Made by a program: the position numbers and the translations under genes. 64,000 nucleotides of DNA. It comes from CBDHDJ01 sp965261645. Its GTDB lineage: Bacteria > Pseudomonadota > Alphaproteobacteria > SHVV01. Numbering within the stretch: the stretch's first letter is position 1; every line of letters starts with the position of its first letter. Of this stretch, positions 26,795-36,048 are shown one piece after another. Location of the stretch: contig CBDHDJ010000003.1 of NCBI GenBank assembly GCA_965261645.1, positions 1,240,001 through 1,304,000 on the forward strand, read 5' to 3'. The notes under the pieces were generated by a model, which was not told the DNA's origin, searched no databases, and was given only the letters and a program-made list of their open reading frames with translations.

Positions 26795-27655
26795 CTAGCT
26801 CAGCATATCGCCAAGGCTGTCGGCGGCGACCATGGCCCGGCCGATGGCGCGCGCCAGGCAGTCGGCGGCGATGGCGCCGATCCGGGCGACCCCGGCCGGC
26901 ACGTTGTCGGGAAGCGGGCGCCGCGCGGTGGCGAGCGCGAATACCGCGTCGCCGTCGAACGGGGTGTGCGCGGGCACGACCGCGCGGGCGATGCCGTCGT
27001 GCGCCATCAAGGCCACGCGCGTGGCCTGGGCCTTGTCGAGCGCGGCGTTGGTCGCGACCACGGCGATGGTGGTGTTGGCGCCAAGCGGGCTGTCGACGGC
27101 GTAGTCGGGGTCGGCCGGTTCGAGCGGCGGCGGCGGCGGCTGGCCGCCGAACTCGCCCTGTTGCTCGAGCGCCCACGCCCACAGCGTCGCGCATCCCGGC
27201 ATTACCGCCGAGCCCATCGGGTTCGCCGCGACCAGCGCGCCGACTTGTAAGCCGTCGTCGGCCACCAACGAGGCGCTGCCCAAGCCGCCCTTGAGCGCCC
27301 CCGCGCTGGCGCCCAGCCCCGCGCCCACGTTGCCGAGCGCGAAATCCGCAGCCGCGCTTTCGCACGCCGCATAGCCGCGCGCAGCGAGCCAACTCGCGGC
27401 GCCTGGGGGGGCGTCGAGGCCGAAGACCGAGCCGCCACTCAAGGCCACCGCGTCAATGCGCTCGACCAGACAGGTCGGGTCGAGCCCGCTCAGACCGCGG
27501 GTGCCGGGCGCGCCCCCGCGGACGTCGACCCCGGCCAACGTCGGCTTGACCGACAAGACCACCGTGACGCCGGTGCGCATGCGGGACTCGACCGCGTTGC
27601 CGACGAGGATGCCGTCAACGTCGGTGATCAGATTGCGCGGGCCGGGCCGGGCCAT
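26795..27655 (-). CDS. P1 family peptidase (DmpA/aminopeptidase-esterase type)
   Basis: An N-terminal-nucleophile hydrolase that self-cleaves. Family blocks: ITDVDGILVGNA near the N-terminus, RGGAPGTR, ALSGGSVFGLDA, GAGLGASAGALKGGLGSAS, then ANTTIAVVATNAALDKAQA, which holds the autoprocessing/nucleophile site, and THTPFDGD-type HTPFDGDAVFALAT. At 286 aa it is shorter than the usual 320-340. The stretch normally containing V-P-I-V-P before GYAA (about residue 93) appears to be missing, pointing to an internal deletion. The VOC gene follows upstream on the same strand, 7 bp away. Confidence 0.85.
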   Translation of the reverse strand: MARPGPRNLITDVDGILVGNAVESRMRTGVTVVLSVKPTLAGVDVRGGAPGTRGLSGLDPTCLVERIDAVALSGGSVFGLDAPPGAASWLAARGYAACESAAADFALGNVGAGLGASAGALKGGLGSASLVADDGLQVGALVAANPMGSAVMPGCATLWAWALEQQGEFGGQPPPPPLEPADPDYAVDSPLGANTTIAVVATNAALDKAQATRVALMAHDGIARAVVPAHTPFDGDAVFALATARRPLPDNVPAGVARIGAIAADCLARAIGRAMVAADSLGDMLS

Positions 27656-27662
27656 CGCGGCG

Positions 27663-28037
27663 CTAGGCCTCGGGCGCCGCCTGTTGCAGGACCCAGCCGT
27701 TGCCGTCGGGATCGCTGAACGTCGCGAAGGTGCCCCACGGCTGCGCCTCGATCGGCCCGACTTCTACACCTCGCGCGGTAAGCTCGGCGTGGGTCTTGGC
27801 GATGTCGCCGGTGCCGAGCACCGTGCCCTGGACGCAGCCAGGCGGCATCTTGTCGAACCAGTGCACCAGCGTGATCGAGGTCTCGCCCTCGGCGGTGACC
27901 AGCTCGACCCAGCGCTGGTCGGGACCCATCGGGTTGTCGCGCTTCACCGCGAAACCGAGCTTGTCGACGAAGAAGGCCTTCGCGCGCGCCTGGTCGCTGA
28001 CGGGAATCGAGATAATGTCTATGCGTTCGATCGTCAT
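27663..28037 (-). CDS. VOC (glyoxalase-fold) family protein
   Basis: A 124-aa single-domain VOC protein: IDIISIPVSDQARAKAFFVD at the start, VELVTAEGETSITL, and FATFSDPDGNGWVLQQ at the end. It has the two beta-alpha-beta-beta-beta modules expected. Such proteins include lyases, dioxygenases and resistance proteins, and the substrate cannot be told. Start chosen at 28037 (MTIERIDI); the longer frame upstream lacks similarity. Divergent from gamma-glutamyltransferase across 88 bp, so the two promoters must lie there. Confidence 0.88.
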   Translation of the reverse strand: MTIERIDIISIPVSDQARAKAFFVDKLGFAVKRDNPMGPDQRWVELVTAEGETSITLVHWFDKMPPGCVQGTVLGTGDIAKTHAELTARGVEVGPIEAQPWGTFATFSDPDGNGWVLQQAAPEA

Positions 28038-28125
28038 GGTGGCGTCGGGGCCGCTCAGGAGGTCCGAGTTACGTGCTATGTTTGGCCACTCCTTCCCGTC
28101 TAGAGATACCGTAGCGGCACCGCAA

Positions 28126-29829
28126 ATGTCGACTCGCCTTCGCCCCCTCGTCTTCGCGTGTTCGCTGATCGCACTCGGCGCCGCGCCGGCGCTCGGCGGC
28201 GAGGCCGCGCCGGGTACGCGGCACATGGTCGCCGCGGCCAACCCTCACGCCGCCGAGGTCGGGCGGACGATCCTGCGCGCCGGCGGCGCCGCCGTCGACG
28301 CGGCGATCGCGATGCAGATGGTGCTCAACGTCGTCGAGCCGCAATCCTCGGGCATCGGCGGCGGCGCGTTCTTGCTGCACCACGACGCTCGGGCCGGCGA
28401 GACCGCCGCGTACGACGGGCGCGAAACCGCGCCGGCTAGCGCCTCGCAGGACCTGTTCCTCGATGCCGAGGGCAAGCCGCAAGCCTTTTTCAAGGCGGTG
28501 GTCGGCGGCAAATCGGTGGGCGTCCCGGGACTGTTGCGGATGCTCGGGGCGGCGCACCGCGACCACGGGCGATTGCCTTGGAAAGACCTGTTCTCGCCGG
28601 CGATCCGTTTGGCCGGAGACGGGTTCGAGGTCTCGCCGCGGCTCCACGCGCTGGTCGCGAACGACCGCTTCCTGGCCACCTTCGCCGAGGCGCGCGCGCT
28701 GTTCTACCAACCCGACGGCACGCCGATCCCGGCCGGCGCGGTGCTGAAGAACCCGGCGCTCGCCGAGACCCTGAGCCTGATCGCCGCCGAGGGCGCCGAC
28801 GGTTTCTACCGAGGCCCCACGGCCGAGGCCATCGTCGCCGCCGTCCGCGGCGCGAGCCGCAATCCCGGCACAATGACCCTAGCCGATCTCGACGGCTATC
28901 GGGCGCCCAAGCGCGAGCCGGTTTGCCGGCCCTATCGGGCGTGGCGGGTGTGCGGCATGCCGCCGCCGACATCGGGCGGGGTGACGCTGCTGCAGACGCT
29001 GGGCATCCTCGGCAACTTCACGATTTCAAGCTACACCCCCGGCAGCGCGGAGGCGGTGCACTTGATTTCCGAGGCGAGCCGCCTCGCCTTCGCCGACCGC
29101 GCGCGCTATCTCGCCGATCCCGACTTCGTCGATATCCCGCTCGACGCGCTTCTCGACCCCGAGTACCTGCGCCGGCGCGCCGCGCTAATCGAGATGTCGG
29201 CGAGCATGGGCGCCGCCGAGGCGGGCGAGCCGTCCGAGCGCAGCGGCGCGCTGGCGCCCAGCGAGAACTTGGAATCGCCTTCCACCACGCACCTGAGCGT
29301 GGTCGACGGCGCGGGCAACGCGGTCGCGATGACGTCGAGTATCGAGAGCGCTTTCGGCTCGCGCCTGATGGTGCGCGGCTTCCTGTTGAACAACCAGCTG
29401 ACGGATTTCTCGTTCCGCGCCGAGCGCGGCGGGGTCGCCATCGCCAACCGCGTCGAGGCGGGTAAGCGCCCCCGCAGCTCGATGTCGCCGACACTGGTAT
29501 TCGACCGCGACGGCGACCTCGTCATGACGCTGGGATCGCCCGGCGGCAGCCGCATTATCGGCTACGTCGCCAAAACCATCCTCGCCGTTCTCGACTGGCG
29601 TCTCGACATCCAGCAAGCGATCGATCTACCCCACCACGTCAACCGCAACGGCGCCACCGATCTCGAGGAGGGGACAGGTCTCGCGGGCATCTCCGAGGCG
29701 CTCGAAGCGCTTGGACACGAGGTCAAGGTGCGCGACCTCAACAGCGGGCTTCACGGCATCCTCGTCGTCGAGGGACGGCTCGTTGGCGGCGCCGATCCGC
29801 GCCGCGAGGGCGTCGCGCTGGGCGACTGA
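28126..29829 (+). CDS. ggt: Gamma-glutamyltransferase
   Basis: A periplasmic Ntn hydrolase that cleaves glutathione and other gamma-glutamyl compounds. The signal peptide is residues 1-24 (LVFACSLIALGAAPALG). Large-subunit blocks are ANPHAAEVGRTILRAGGAAVDAA, GIGGGAFLLHHD, YDGRETAP and MPPPTSGGVTLLQ. The autoprocessing Thr begins the small subunit at ESPSTTHLS (about residue 387), followed by AMTSSIESAFGSRLM, GFLLNNQ, and MSPTLVF ... LGSPGGSRII. 567 aa, complete. With GST and YbdK it adds to the thiol-related gene content. Confidence 0.95.
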   Translation: MSTRLRPLVFACSLIALGAAPALGGEAAPGTRHMVAAANPHAAEVGRTILRAGGAAVDAAIAMQMVLNVVEPQSSGIGGGAFLLHHDARAGETAAYDGRETAPASASQDLFLDAEGKPQAFFKAVVGGKSVGVPGLLRMLGAAHRDHGRLPWKDLFSPAIRLAGDGFEVSPRLHALVANDRFLATFAEARALFYQPDGTPIPAGAVLKNPALAETLSLIAAEGADGFYRGPTAEAIVAAVRGASRNPGTMTLADLDGYRAPKREPVCRPYRAWRVCGMPPPTSGGVTLLQTLGILGNFTISSYTPGSAEAVHLISEASRLAFADRARYLADPDFVDIPLDALLDPEYLRRRAALIEMSASMGAAEAGEPSERSGALAPSENLESPSTTHLSVVDGAGNAVAMTSSIESAFGSRLMVRGFLLNNQLTDFSFRAERGGVAIANRVEAGKRPRSSMSPTLVFDRDGDLVMTLGSPGGSRIIGYVAKTILAVLDWRLDIQQAIDLPHHVNRNGATDLEEGTGLAGISEALEALGHEVKVRDLNSGLHGILVVEGRLVGGADPRREGVALGD

Positions 29830-29837
29830 GGCGGGCG

Positions 29838-30192
29838 CTACTGCCCGACGATATCGCCCTCCATCGAGCCGATGGCGCTCAGAAGCCCGTTCTTCTCCTG
29901 CTCGGGGACGTTGAGTTTGTCGAGCGCCTTCGCCAGGTGCTCGCCGGTCCACGCGAACTCCTCGTCGCTGATGTTCATGCCCGCGTGCGAGGTCTTCATG
30001 TCGCGGCCCGAATAGGTGCATGGCCCGCCGGTCGCTTCGCAGACTTGCTCGACCAAAAGCGCCTTGAACGCGGCGACGTCGGTATTGGCGAAGCGGTGGT
30101 TGATGCGGAAATCGGTCGCCACGCGGACCGTGAATGCATCGACGATGGCGTCCTGGCCGCCGAGCCGGTCGTAGAGGCTTCGCTCGGACCGA
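29838..30192 (-). pseudogene. Group 1 truncated haemoglobin, start lost at a MITE-like element
   Basis: The open frame encodes SLYDRLGGQDAI, INHRFANTDVAAFKALL, CEATGGPCTYSGRDMKTSHAG and the C-terminal helix, that is, nearly the whole trHbN fold including the proximal His region (KTSHAGM). The first codons and the promoter are missing: the frame runs straight into the inverted-repeat element at 30193. The ATG-like start within the frame (30122, GTG) would drop helix A. The gene is therefore probably silent. Confidence 0.75.
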
Positions 30193-30298
30193 GCCTATCC
30201 GCTTTACGCATACAGACACTAGGGGTAGATTGTGTGCGTAAGTTGGCGTGTCAAAGCATCCTATTTATATAGTGTGTGTCTGCATTAACCGGATAGAC
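30193..30298. mobile_element. 106-bp MITE-like element with IS1595-like ends
   Basis: The imperfect 28-bp terminal inverted repeats (30193-30220 and 30271-30298) share the core CTATCCG-TTA-GCA-GACAC. The outer CTATCCGGTTAA matches the ends of the IS1595-family element at 5473-6579. No ORF. It separates two gene fragments: the haemoglobin start and the DUF1476 C-terminus. Confidence 0.7.
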
Positions 30299-30486
30299 AC
30301 GGCTTCAAAATCGGCGATCACGACCTGCTTGGCGTAGGCTTCGGCATCGGCGCCTGAAATGCCCATTTGCTCCGTTGCCCACAGGCCGAGCAGCATGTTG
30401 CGCCGCGCGATGGTCTTGAACTGGAACTCCTGATCATGCGTGAACTTGGCTTCGGCGGCTGTTTTGCGGTCATCAAAGGCGGTCAT
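30265..30486 (-). pseudogene. DUF1476 protein (F1-ATPase zeta-subunit type), C-terminus replaced by MITE sequence
   Basis: The first 62 residues follow the alphaproteobacterial F1-ATPase inhibitor zeta: MTAFDDRKTAAEAKFTHDQE, ARRNMLLGLWATEQMG and YAKQVVIADFE. In that family the N-terminal segment carries the inhibitory function. The last 11 codons (from SIRLMQ) come from the inverted-repeat element, so about 35 native residues are lost (73 aa against about 105). The ATG overlaps the upstream gene's TGA (ATGA), indicating an operon with the 30483-30818 gene. Confidence 0.82.
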
Positions 30487-30818
30487 CGACTGAGCTCCTC
30501 AACTTCAGAAGACGGGGTCGGCGCTCTATCCGCCTTTTCATTCTTGTATGCGATGAAGCCCGACGCACCCTTGCCTTTGGCGCGGCGCAGTGTGTAGCCA
30601 TAATTTCCGAGATTGAACTTCGGGTCATTCTCAAAGCCCGCGAGAGCCTCGACGATCTTCATCGCCACGGGATCTGGCTTGCTCCTGGCTTGTGAGGCAG
30701 CCTCCCGCTCCAGCCACCTTGCGAAGACCCCTTCGGCGAGGTCGTCGCCGACAGATTTCCGAAGCGCGGTCAATTTTCTCACCAGACCTTTGGTGAGTCC
30801 GGTCTCATCGATAGCCAT
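30483..30818 (-). CDS. Conserved small protein, copy 1
   Basis: 111 aa, MAIDETGLTKGLVRKLTALRKSVGD at the start, PKFNLGNYGYTLRRAKGKGASGFIAYKNE near the end. Function unknown to me. No signal or membrane segment; the C-terminus is basic and could bind nucleic acid. A paralogue lies at 54623-55000 (about 85 percent identical over the first 100 residues). It is followed by DUF1476 with a 4-nt overlap. The Shine-Dalgarno-like GAGAGG lies 8 bases before the ATG. Confidence 0.7.
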   Translation of the reverse strand: MAIDETGLTKGLVRKLTALRKSVGDDLAEGVFARWLEREAASQARSKPDPVAMKIVEALAGFENDPKFNLGNYGYTLRRAKGKGASGFIAYKNEKADRAPTPSSEVEELSR

Positions 30819-30923
30819 TTCTTAAACCTCTCGTTTCAAGCCTCTTAATACTGTCGCGTGGCCCGGCTGGTGCAACTTGATTGCCCCTGTTACACGCCAG
30901 CTTGCCGTTTCCCTTTTCACGTC

Positions 30924-30936
30924 GTTCTACTTGAAC
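30924..30936. promoter_or_regulatory. Palindrome GTTC-N5-GAAC upstream of the umuD-like gene
   Basis: GTTCTACTTGAAC lies 80 bp before the umuD-like ATG. SOS operators contain GTTC/GAAC half-sites, but alphaproteobacterial LexA boxes are usually direct repeats (GTTC-N7-GTTC), so this inverted arrangement is only suggestive. Confidence 0.3.
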
Positions 30937-31016
30937 CGATGTGCTGGATGTATTCTACCGCCAAACCAAGTTAACCGCCGCCGGCGCCGGCAAGGTAAAT
31001 TTACAGGCATTGCCTG

Positions 31017-31307
31017 ATGTTCACCGTAGTCACCCCCACGACGAGTCTTAACCTCGACGATCATTTCATAAAGCGCCCGGCGGCGACATTCTTTGTCACG
31101 GTCGAGGGCGGCGGCATGGCCGAACACGGGATCCTTGCCGGCGATACCCTGATCGTCGACCGTTCACGTATGCCAAGCACGAGCACGGGTTCCATCGTCA
31201 TCGCGGCAATCGAAGGCGAGTTGACCGCGTGTCCGTTCGCCGCCCTCGATGGCGAGGAGGCCCACGTCTGGGGCGTCGTCGCCGGGGTGGTGCGGAGCCT
31301 GCCATGA
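31017..31307 (+). CDS. umuD: UmuD'-like protein lacking the N-terminal arm and catalytic dyad
   Basis: An S24/LexA-fold protein of 96 aa. It aligns to UmuD from just after the self-cleavage point (HFIKRPAATFFVTVEG; then GILAGDTLIVDRS; SIVIAAIEGELT). The catalytic Ser motif GDSM is replaced by GGGM, and the Lys after ELTV is absent (ELTACPF). It is therefore encoded already in the processed UmuD' form and cannot self-cleave. Its stop overlaps the umuC start (ATGA). Role: cofactor of the translesion polymerase. Confidence 0.8.
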   Translation: MFTVVTPTTSLNLDDHFIKRPAATFFVTVEGGGMAEHGILAGDTLIVDRSRMPSTSTGSIVIAAIEGELTACPFAALDGEEAHVWGVVAGVVRSLP

Positions 31308-32561
31308 GCATCTACGGACTGGCCGACTGCAATAACTTCTTCGTCTCCTGCGAGCGGGTCTTCCGTCCTGCGCTCGAAGGCCGTCCCGCCGTCGTCCTGT
31401 CGTCGAACGACAGCTGCATCGTGGCGCGCAGCGACGAGGCCAAGGCGCTCGGCGTCAAGATGGCGCAGCCGGCGTTCCAGGCGAAAGACCTCATCGAGCG
31501 GAACAGCATCGCGGTCATCAGCGGCAACCTCCAGTTCTATACCGACATGAGCAACCGGGTGATGCAGGTCTTCGGGGAACTGGTCCCGGCGGTGGAGAAA
31601 TACTCGATCGACGAATGTTTTCTCGATCTCACGGGAATACCGGAAGACCTCACGGCATTCTGCCAAAGACTGAAATGCATCGTGCGGCAATGGACCGGGC
31701 TGCCGATCAGCATCGGCATCGCCGAGACCAAGACCCTTGCCAAGATCGCCAACCGTCTCGCGAAGACCTCCGCCAAAACGGACGGCGTTCCCGATCTCAC
31801 CGGTGAGCGCTGGCGCGACAAGGCGCTGGTCAACTGAAGTCGGCGATATCTGGGGCATCGGCAGGCAGTACGCCAAGAAACTCAACCGCAACGGCGTCAT
31901 GACGGCCCTCGATCTCGCGCGGCGGCCCGATGGCTGGGCGCGCAAGGAGATGGGCGTCGGCGGGCTGAAGACGGTGCGGGAATTGCGCGGCGAGGACTGT
32001 ATAGGCTTCGATGACATGCCCCAGCCCAAGCAGACGACGATGGTCTCGCGGTCCTTCGGCACGGAAGTGCGCGACTACGACGAGTTGGCCAATGCGATCG
32101 CCATGTTCGCGACCGATGCGGCACGATCGATCCGCAGGGCCAATCTCGTCTCAACCTCGGTAAGCGTGTTCATCGAGACCAACCGTTCCGGCAAGAGCCC
32201 GCACCATGCTCCGTCGCGCTCAGAGGCGCTGTCGCCCGCGACCAATAACACGAAGCATGTCGTGCGAGCCGCGCTGGCCGCTCTGAAACACATCTACCGC
32301 GAGGGGCTGGCGTACAAGCGCGCCGGGGTGATGCTGCTCGACCTCGTAGAAGCCGGCCGGGCGCCAATCTCGCTATTCGATACGCAGGATCCAAGGGACG
32401 ACAAGCTGATCGAAGCGTTCGACGCCATCAACGACCGGCTGGGGCCGGGAGCGATCCAATTCGGCCCCGCGGCGCAGGCCGCGGCCTGGCGATCGAGCAG
32501 CGCCTTCCGCTCGCCCAGCTACACAACCCGTTGGGAAGACATCCCGAAGGTTAAAACCTGA
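31304..32561 (+). pseudogene. umuC: UmuC-type Y-family DNA polymerase, one frameshift
   Basis: The catalytic subunit of DNA polymerase V. Codons 1-177 give ADCNNFFVSCERVF (catalytic Asp), SSNDSCIVARSDEAKALGV, YSIDECFLDL (Asp-Glu pair) and IGIAETKTLAKIANRLAK. At CTGGTCAACTGAAGTC (about 31833) homology moves to another frame: STEVGDIWGIGRQYA, helix-hairpin-helix and little-finger domain, up to YTTRWEDIPKV. A one- or two-base indel explains it. The full gene would be about 419 aa. Unless it is a sequencing error, the polymerase is inactive because the little finger is lost. Confidence 0.88.
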
Positions 32562-32737
32562 GCCTCGGCAGACCCGGGCGTCGATCCGGGCAGCGGTCCA
32601 CAAGCAGAAAGTTACACTACGGGCGCGCTGCCTCCGCCAGAACCTGGCGCGCCGGCAAGAGAATGAAGCCGGAGCCTTTCGGGCGGCGGGGACGAGCGCG
32701 AGAGAACGGCTTTCGCTGCCCCGCCGGGAGGCCTCGA

Positions 32738-33138
32738 ATGACCCATTCGAAGACGGCGCAGATCAGAACGGCGATCGCTGTAATTGCGACCCTGCTTATG
32801 GCCGTTTGCGTGACCGGCGATCATGGGGTGAAGCAGATGGCCGGGGCGGAGCTCGGCGGTGTCGCCCGCGCGTGCCCGGATCCACGGTTGGAAGCGGCAA
32901 GCTCGGGATCGCGGCCACCGTGGCAGGAACCATGGCGGGGTCGTTTCCCGGTGGTGAGATCAGCGCCTCGCTCGACCAGGCCGACCGGCTATATGCGGCC
33001 CGTTTGCGGCAAGCCGCGTCGGAGACCCGTCCAAGCGGGGTGCCCTCCCGCTGGCACAATCCCAATACCGGCAACGCAGGGGCGATTACGCCAACCCACA
33101 CCGACAGATCGGCCTGCGGCATCTACTGTCGGGAATAA
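32738..33138 (+). pseudogene. 17-kDa surface antigen-type lipoprotein, frameshifted
   Basis: The start MTHSKTAQIRTAIAV continues to a lipobox LMAVC, giving a lipidated N-terminus. Near 32870 homology switches frame to KLGIAATVAGTMAGSF (Gly-rich 2TM-like segment), SASLDQADRLYA and the C-terminal signature SRWHNPNTGNAGAITPT ... YCRE of the rickettsial-type 17-kDa antigens. In the usual gene these parts are contiguous. Single indel assumed. Confidence 0.7.
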
Positions 33139-33431
33139 CAGTTCACCGTGACCGCCAGCGGGCGCACCGGGCAAGCCCACGGCAGCCGCCTGCCGCCATC
33201 CTGATGGCTCGTGGCGGGTATCGAACTAGCACCGCGCCTGCCCATGGCGGCCTGCCCGGCGCTGGAACGGCGGCGATCGATTGAACCGTCCTTGCGCGGT
33301 CCAGCCGTTCCGGCTCCATCCGGTTCCGTTACGCCGGCGAGAGCCAGAGCTTGAGCCAAAGGCGGGCGAGGGCGGATGCCGAAGAGGGTGTCCCCGCCCG
33401 GTTCCGCATTCACGCAATCCCGGAGACCGAT
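33139..33431. other. Leader region of the parB-like gene
   Basis: No ORF with coding support. It contains GCCGGCGAGAGCC at 33332, a motif repeated at 38995 before the AAA+ gene. These may be shared leader or regulatory sequences of the backbone genes. Confidence 0.35.
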
Positions 33432-35957
33432 ATGCACGACCCCGAACGCGATATCCGCGACATCCCGCTGTCCCAACTCGAACTCTCGCCCGGCAATGTG
33501 CGCAAGACGCCGGCCGATGCTTCGGCATTCACCGAGCTCAAGGCCTCGATCGCAGCCCACGGGCTGCTCGAGAACCTGATTGCCCACACCATGGGACCCG
33601 GCCCGGATGGTGCCGCGCGCTACGCGGTGATCGCCGGCGGTCGGCGGCTTGCAGCGATGCAGGCGCTGGCCGCCGAGGGCGCGCTGGAAGAGGACCACCC
33701 CGTGCCCTGCCGCATGATCGAGGATATCGTGGCGGCCGAAGAAGTTTCGCTGGCCGAGAACACTGTCCGCACCGCCATGCACCCGGCCGATCAGGTCGAG
33801 GCGTTCCGCCGCCTGGCCGATGCGGGCAGCACGGCGGCCGCCATCGCGGCCCGCTTCGGGGTCTCGGAACGCACCGTGGAGAAGCGGCTGCGGCTCGGCA
33901 ACGCCGCACCGGTGCTGCTCGAGGCCTACCGCGCGGGCAAAATCGATCTGGACACATTGATGGCCTTCGCTGTCACCACGGATCAGGCGCACCAGAGCGC
34001 GGTCTGGGAGACGGTCAGCCAGCAGGGCTACCGGCCCGGCGCCTGGCAGATCAGGCGCCTGCTGACCGAGGATCGGGTTTCGGCCACCTCCGCCATCGCG
34101 CGTTTCGTCGGCATCGAGGCTTACGAGGCGGCGGGCGGCAAGATCGATCGCGATCTGTTCGCCGAAGAGGACGAGCGGGGGATTTGGTTCGACGATCCTG
34201 ATCTCTTGAACAAGCTCGCCATGGACGGCCTCCAGGTCGCGGCGAGGGAATTGAAGACGCGCTGGAAATGGGCCGAGGCGCGGCTCGACGTGGACTGGGG
34301 CGCCACCGCGAGCTTCGGGAGGGTGCGTCCGCAACCGGCCGAGCCGACGGACCAGGAGAAGGCCGAGATCGAACGCTTGAGGACCCGCAACGACGAACTC
34401 GCCAACATGGACGACGAGGACTGGACCGAAGAGCTGGTCGAATAACCCGATGCCAACGAAACCCGGCTCCACGAGATCGAATCCACGATCGAGGCCCGCG
34501 CGGTCTACCGTCGCGAGGATATCGCCATCGCGGGGTGCATCGCCACCATCGGCAACGATGGCGAACTCAAACTGATCCAGGGCCTGGTCAGGCCCGACGA
34601 CATGCCAGCGCATGCATCCGAAAATGCGAACGCCGCCGGACAAGACGATACCGGCGACGGGGAGAGGGCCAGTTCCGGCATCGATGCGCCCGCATTCCTG
34701 GCTGCCCTCGCTTCGCCCGGCGATGCGGCAGCCGAGGCGCGCAAGGAAGCGGGCGTCGGCATCGGACTTGCCGACGATTTGCGGACCATCCGCACGGCCA
34801 TCGTCAAGAGCCAGCTGGCTTGCGACTTCGATGCGGCCTTCGATCTCCTGCTGTTCCAGCTCGCCCGGAGCGTGTTCACCAGCGGCTACCATGACGACGC
34901 ACTCGACATCAGGGCGGCCGAGACCCCGGATCGTCCGGCCATGCGGGTCAACGACGATGCTTTCAGCACCATCAATGTTGGTGAGAAGCACCTCGAGATC
35001 GACCGGGCCGCGCAAGAGCTCGACTGGGCCGGTCTGCCCGATGACGAGGCCTTCGCTGAATTAAGGGCGCTTCCCGAACGGGACAAGCGGACCCTGTTCG
35101 CGTCCTGCGTCGCGCGCACGTTGAAGGGCCAACTGGCGTTCGAACCCAAGGCCCGGCCGGAGGTCGAAGCGACCGTGGCCCGGCTCGACATCGACTTCGC
35201 CGCCGCTGTCCGGGGCAACCGCGATCAGGTCTGGACCGCCGATCTGCTGTGGTCGCGTTTGCGCAAGGACCGAATCCTCGCCATCGCCCGCGAAACGCTG
35301 GGCGAGACCTGGGCGCAAGCGGAGGCTAAGCAGAAGGAGGCGGACATCGCCAAGGCGATGCAGGACGCCTTCGCCCACGGCGGCGATGTGCCCGCCGGGG
35401 TCACGGCCGAGGGCCGCGCCGCGGCCATCGCCTGGACGCCGCCCGGCTTCCGGGCCTTCGATACCGGCACCGTCGACGACAGCGCCTCGGCTGATGACGA
35501 AGGGACAACCGCCCCCGAACCGCAACCGTCGAAGATCGATACGCCATCGGTCGATGCGCTGGAACACAGCAGCGTCGACCCATCGGCCGCGGATGGCGAA
35601 GCCCCGCAAGACGACGCTATGGAAGCCGATGCACTGCCGGGCGCCGCCGCCGCACCCACTCCGGTGGAGGCACAGCAGCCCATGAACGCACGCGTTCATT
35701 CCGTCGTCGAGAGCATCGATGCTCCCGCCGTGGCCGAATGCCGCGCCGCCGCACTCGCCTCGAGCATGAACGCGGATGCAACGCCCCCGGTCGCGGCGTC
35801 CGCGCCGGAAGCGGCCGACCCGCCCGCCGGCGACGCCGGCGCGGGCGACCATGACGTGTCCGTAGAGCGGGAACAGGTCCTGGCCCCGCCGCATGGCAAC
35901 GGCCGCGACGACAATGCGGGGTTGCTGGAGATACCGGCTTTCCTGCGCCGCGGCTGA
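33432..35957 (+). pseudogene. parB: Large ParB-family partition protein, internal ochre codon
   Basis: The ParB N-terminal nuclease-like/CTP-binding domain (IPLSQLELSPGNVRKT, then YAVIAGGRRLAAMQALA, SLAENTVRTAMHPADQVEAF) is followed by an HTH (IAARFGVSERTVEKRLRLG) and a long C-terminal extension. TAA at 34443-34445 follows EELVE after 337 codons. The same frame continues without interruption as PDANETRLHEIESTIEARA to 35957 (841 codons in all), with Ala/Asp/Pro-rich spacers. Large ParB proteins of this type occur on alphaproteobacterial plasmids. Either the N-terminal 337 residues act alone or the gene is mutated. Start at 33432 (MHDPERD) rather than 33351. Confidence 0.82.
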
Positions 35958-35982
35958 ACCACCGCGTTCTTCCCTCACGACA

Positions 35983-36017
35983 ACGCCCTGCTGGCTCCAT
36001 ACCGGCGGGGCGTTTTT
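35983..36017 (+). terminator. Rho-independent terminator after the parB-like gene
   Basis: ACGCCCTGCTGG pairs with CCGGCGGGGCGT (12-bp stem with G-U pairs, 7-nt loop), followed by TTTTT at 36013-36017. It separates parB from the ATPase gene. Confidence 0.85.
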
Positions 36018-36048
36018 CATTCCCGCACCGACAATCAGGAGATTCCAT

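Noticed and set aside
30924..30936. Classical LexA box for umuDC
   Set aside because: The half-sites are inverted with a 5-base spacer, unlike the alphaproteobacterial direct repeat GTTC-N7-GTTC.
33123..35015. 630-codon minus-strand frame
   Set aside because: Antisense of the parB-like gene in GC-rich DNA; low-complexity composition and no family motifs.
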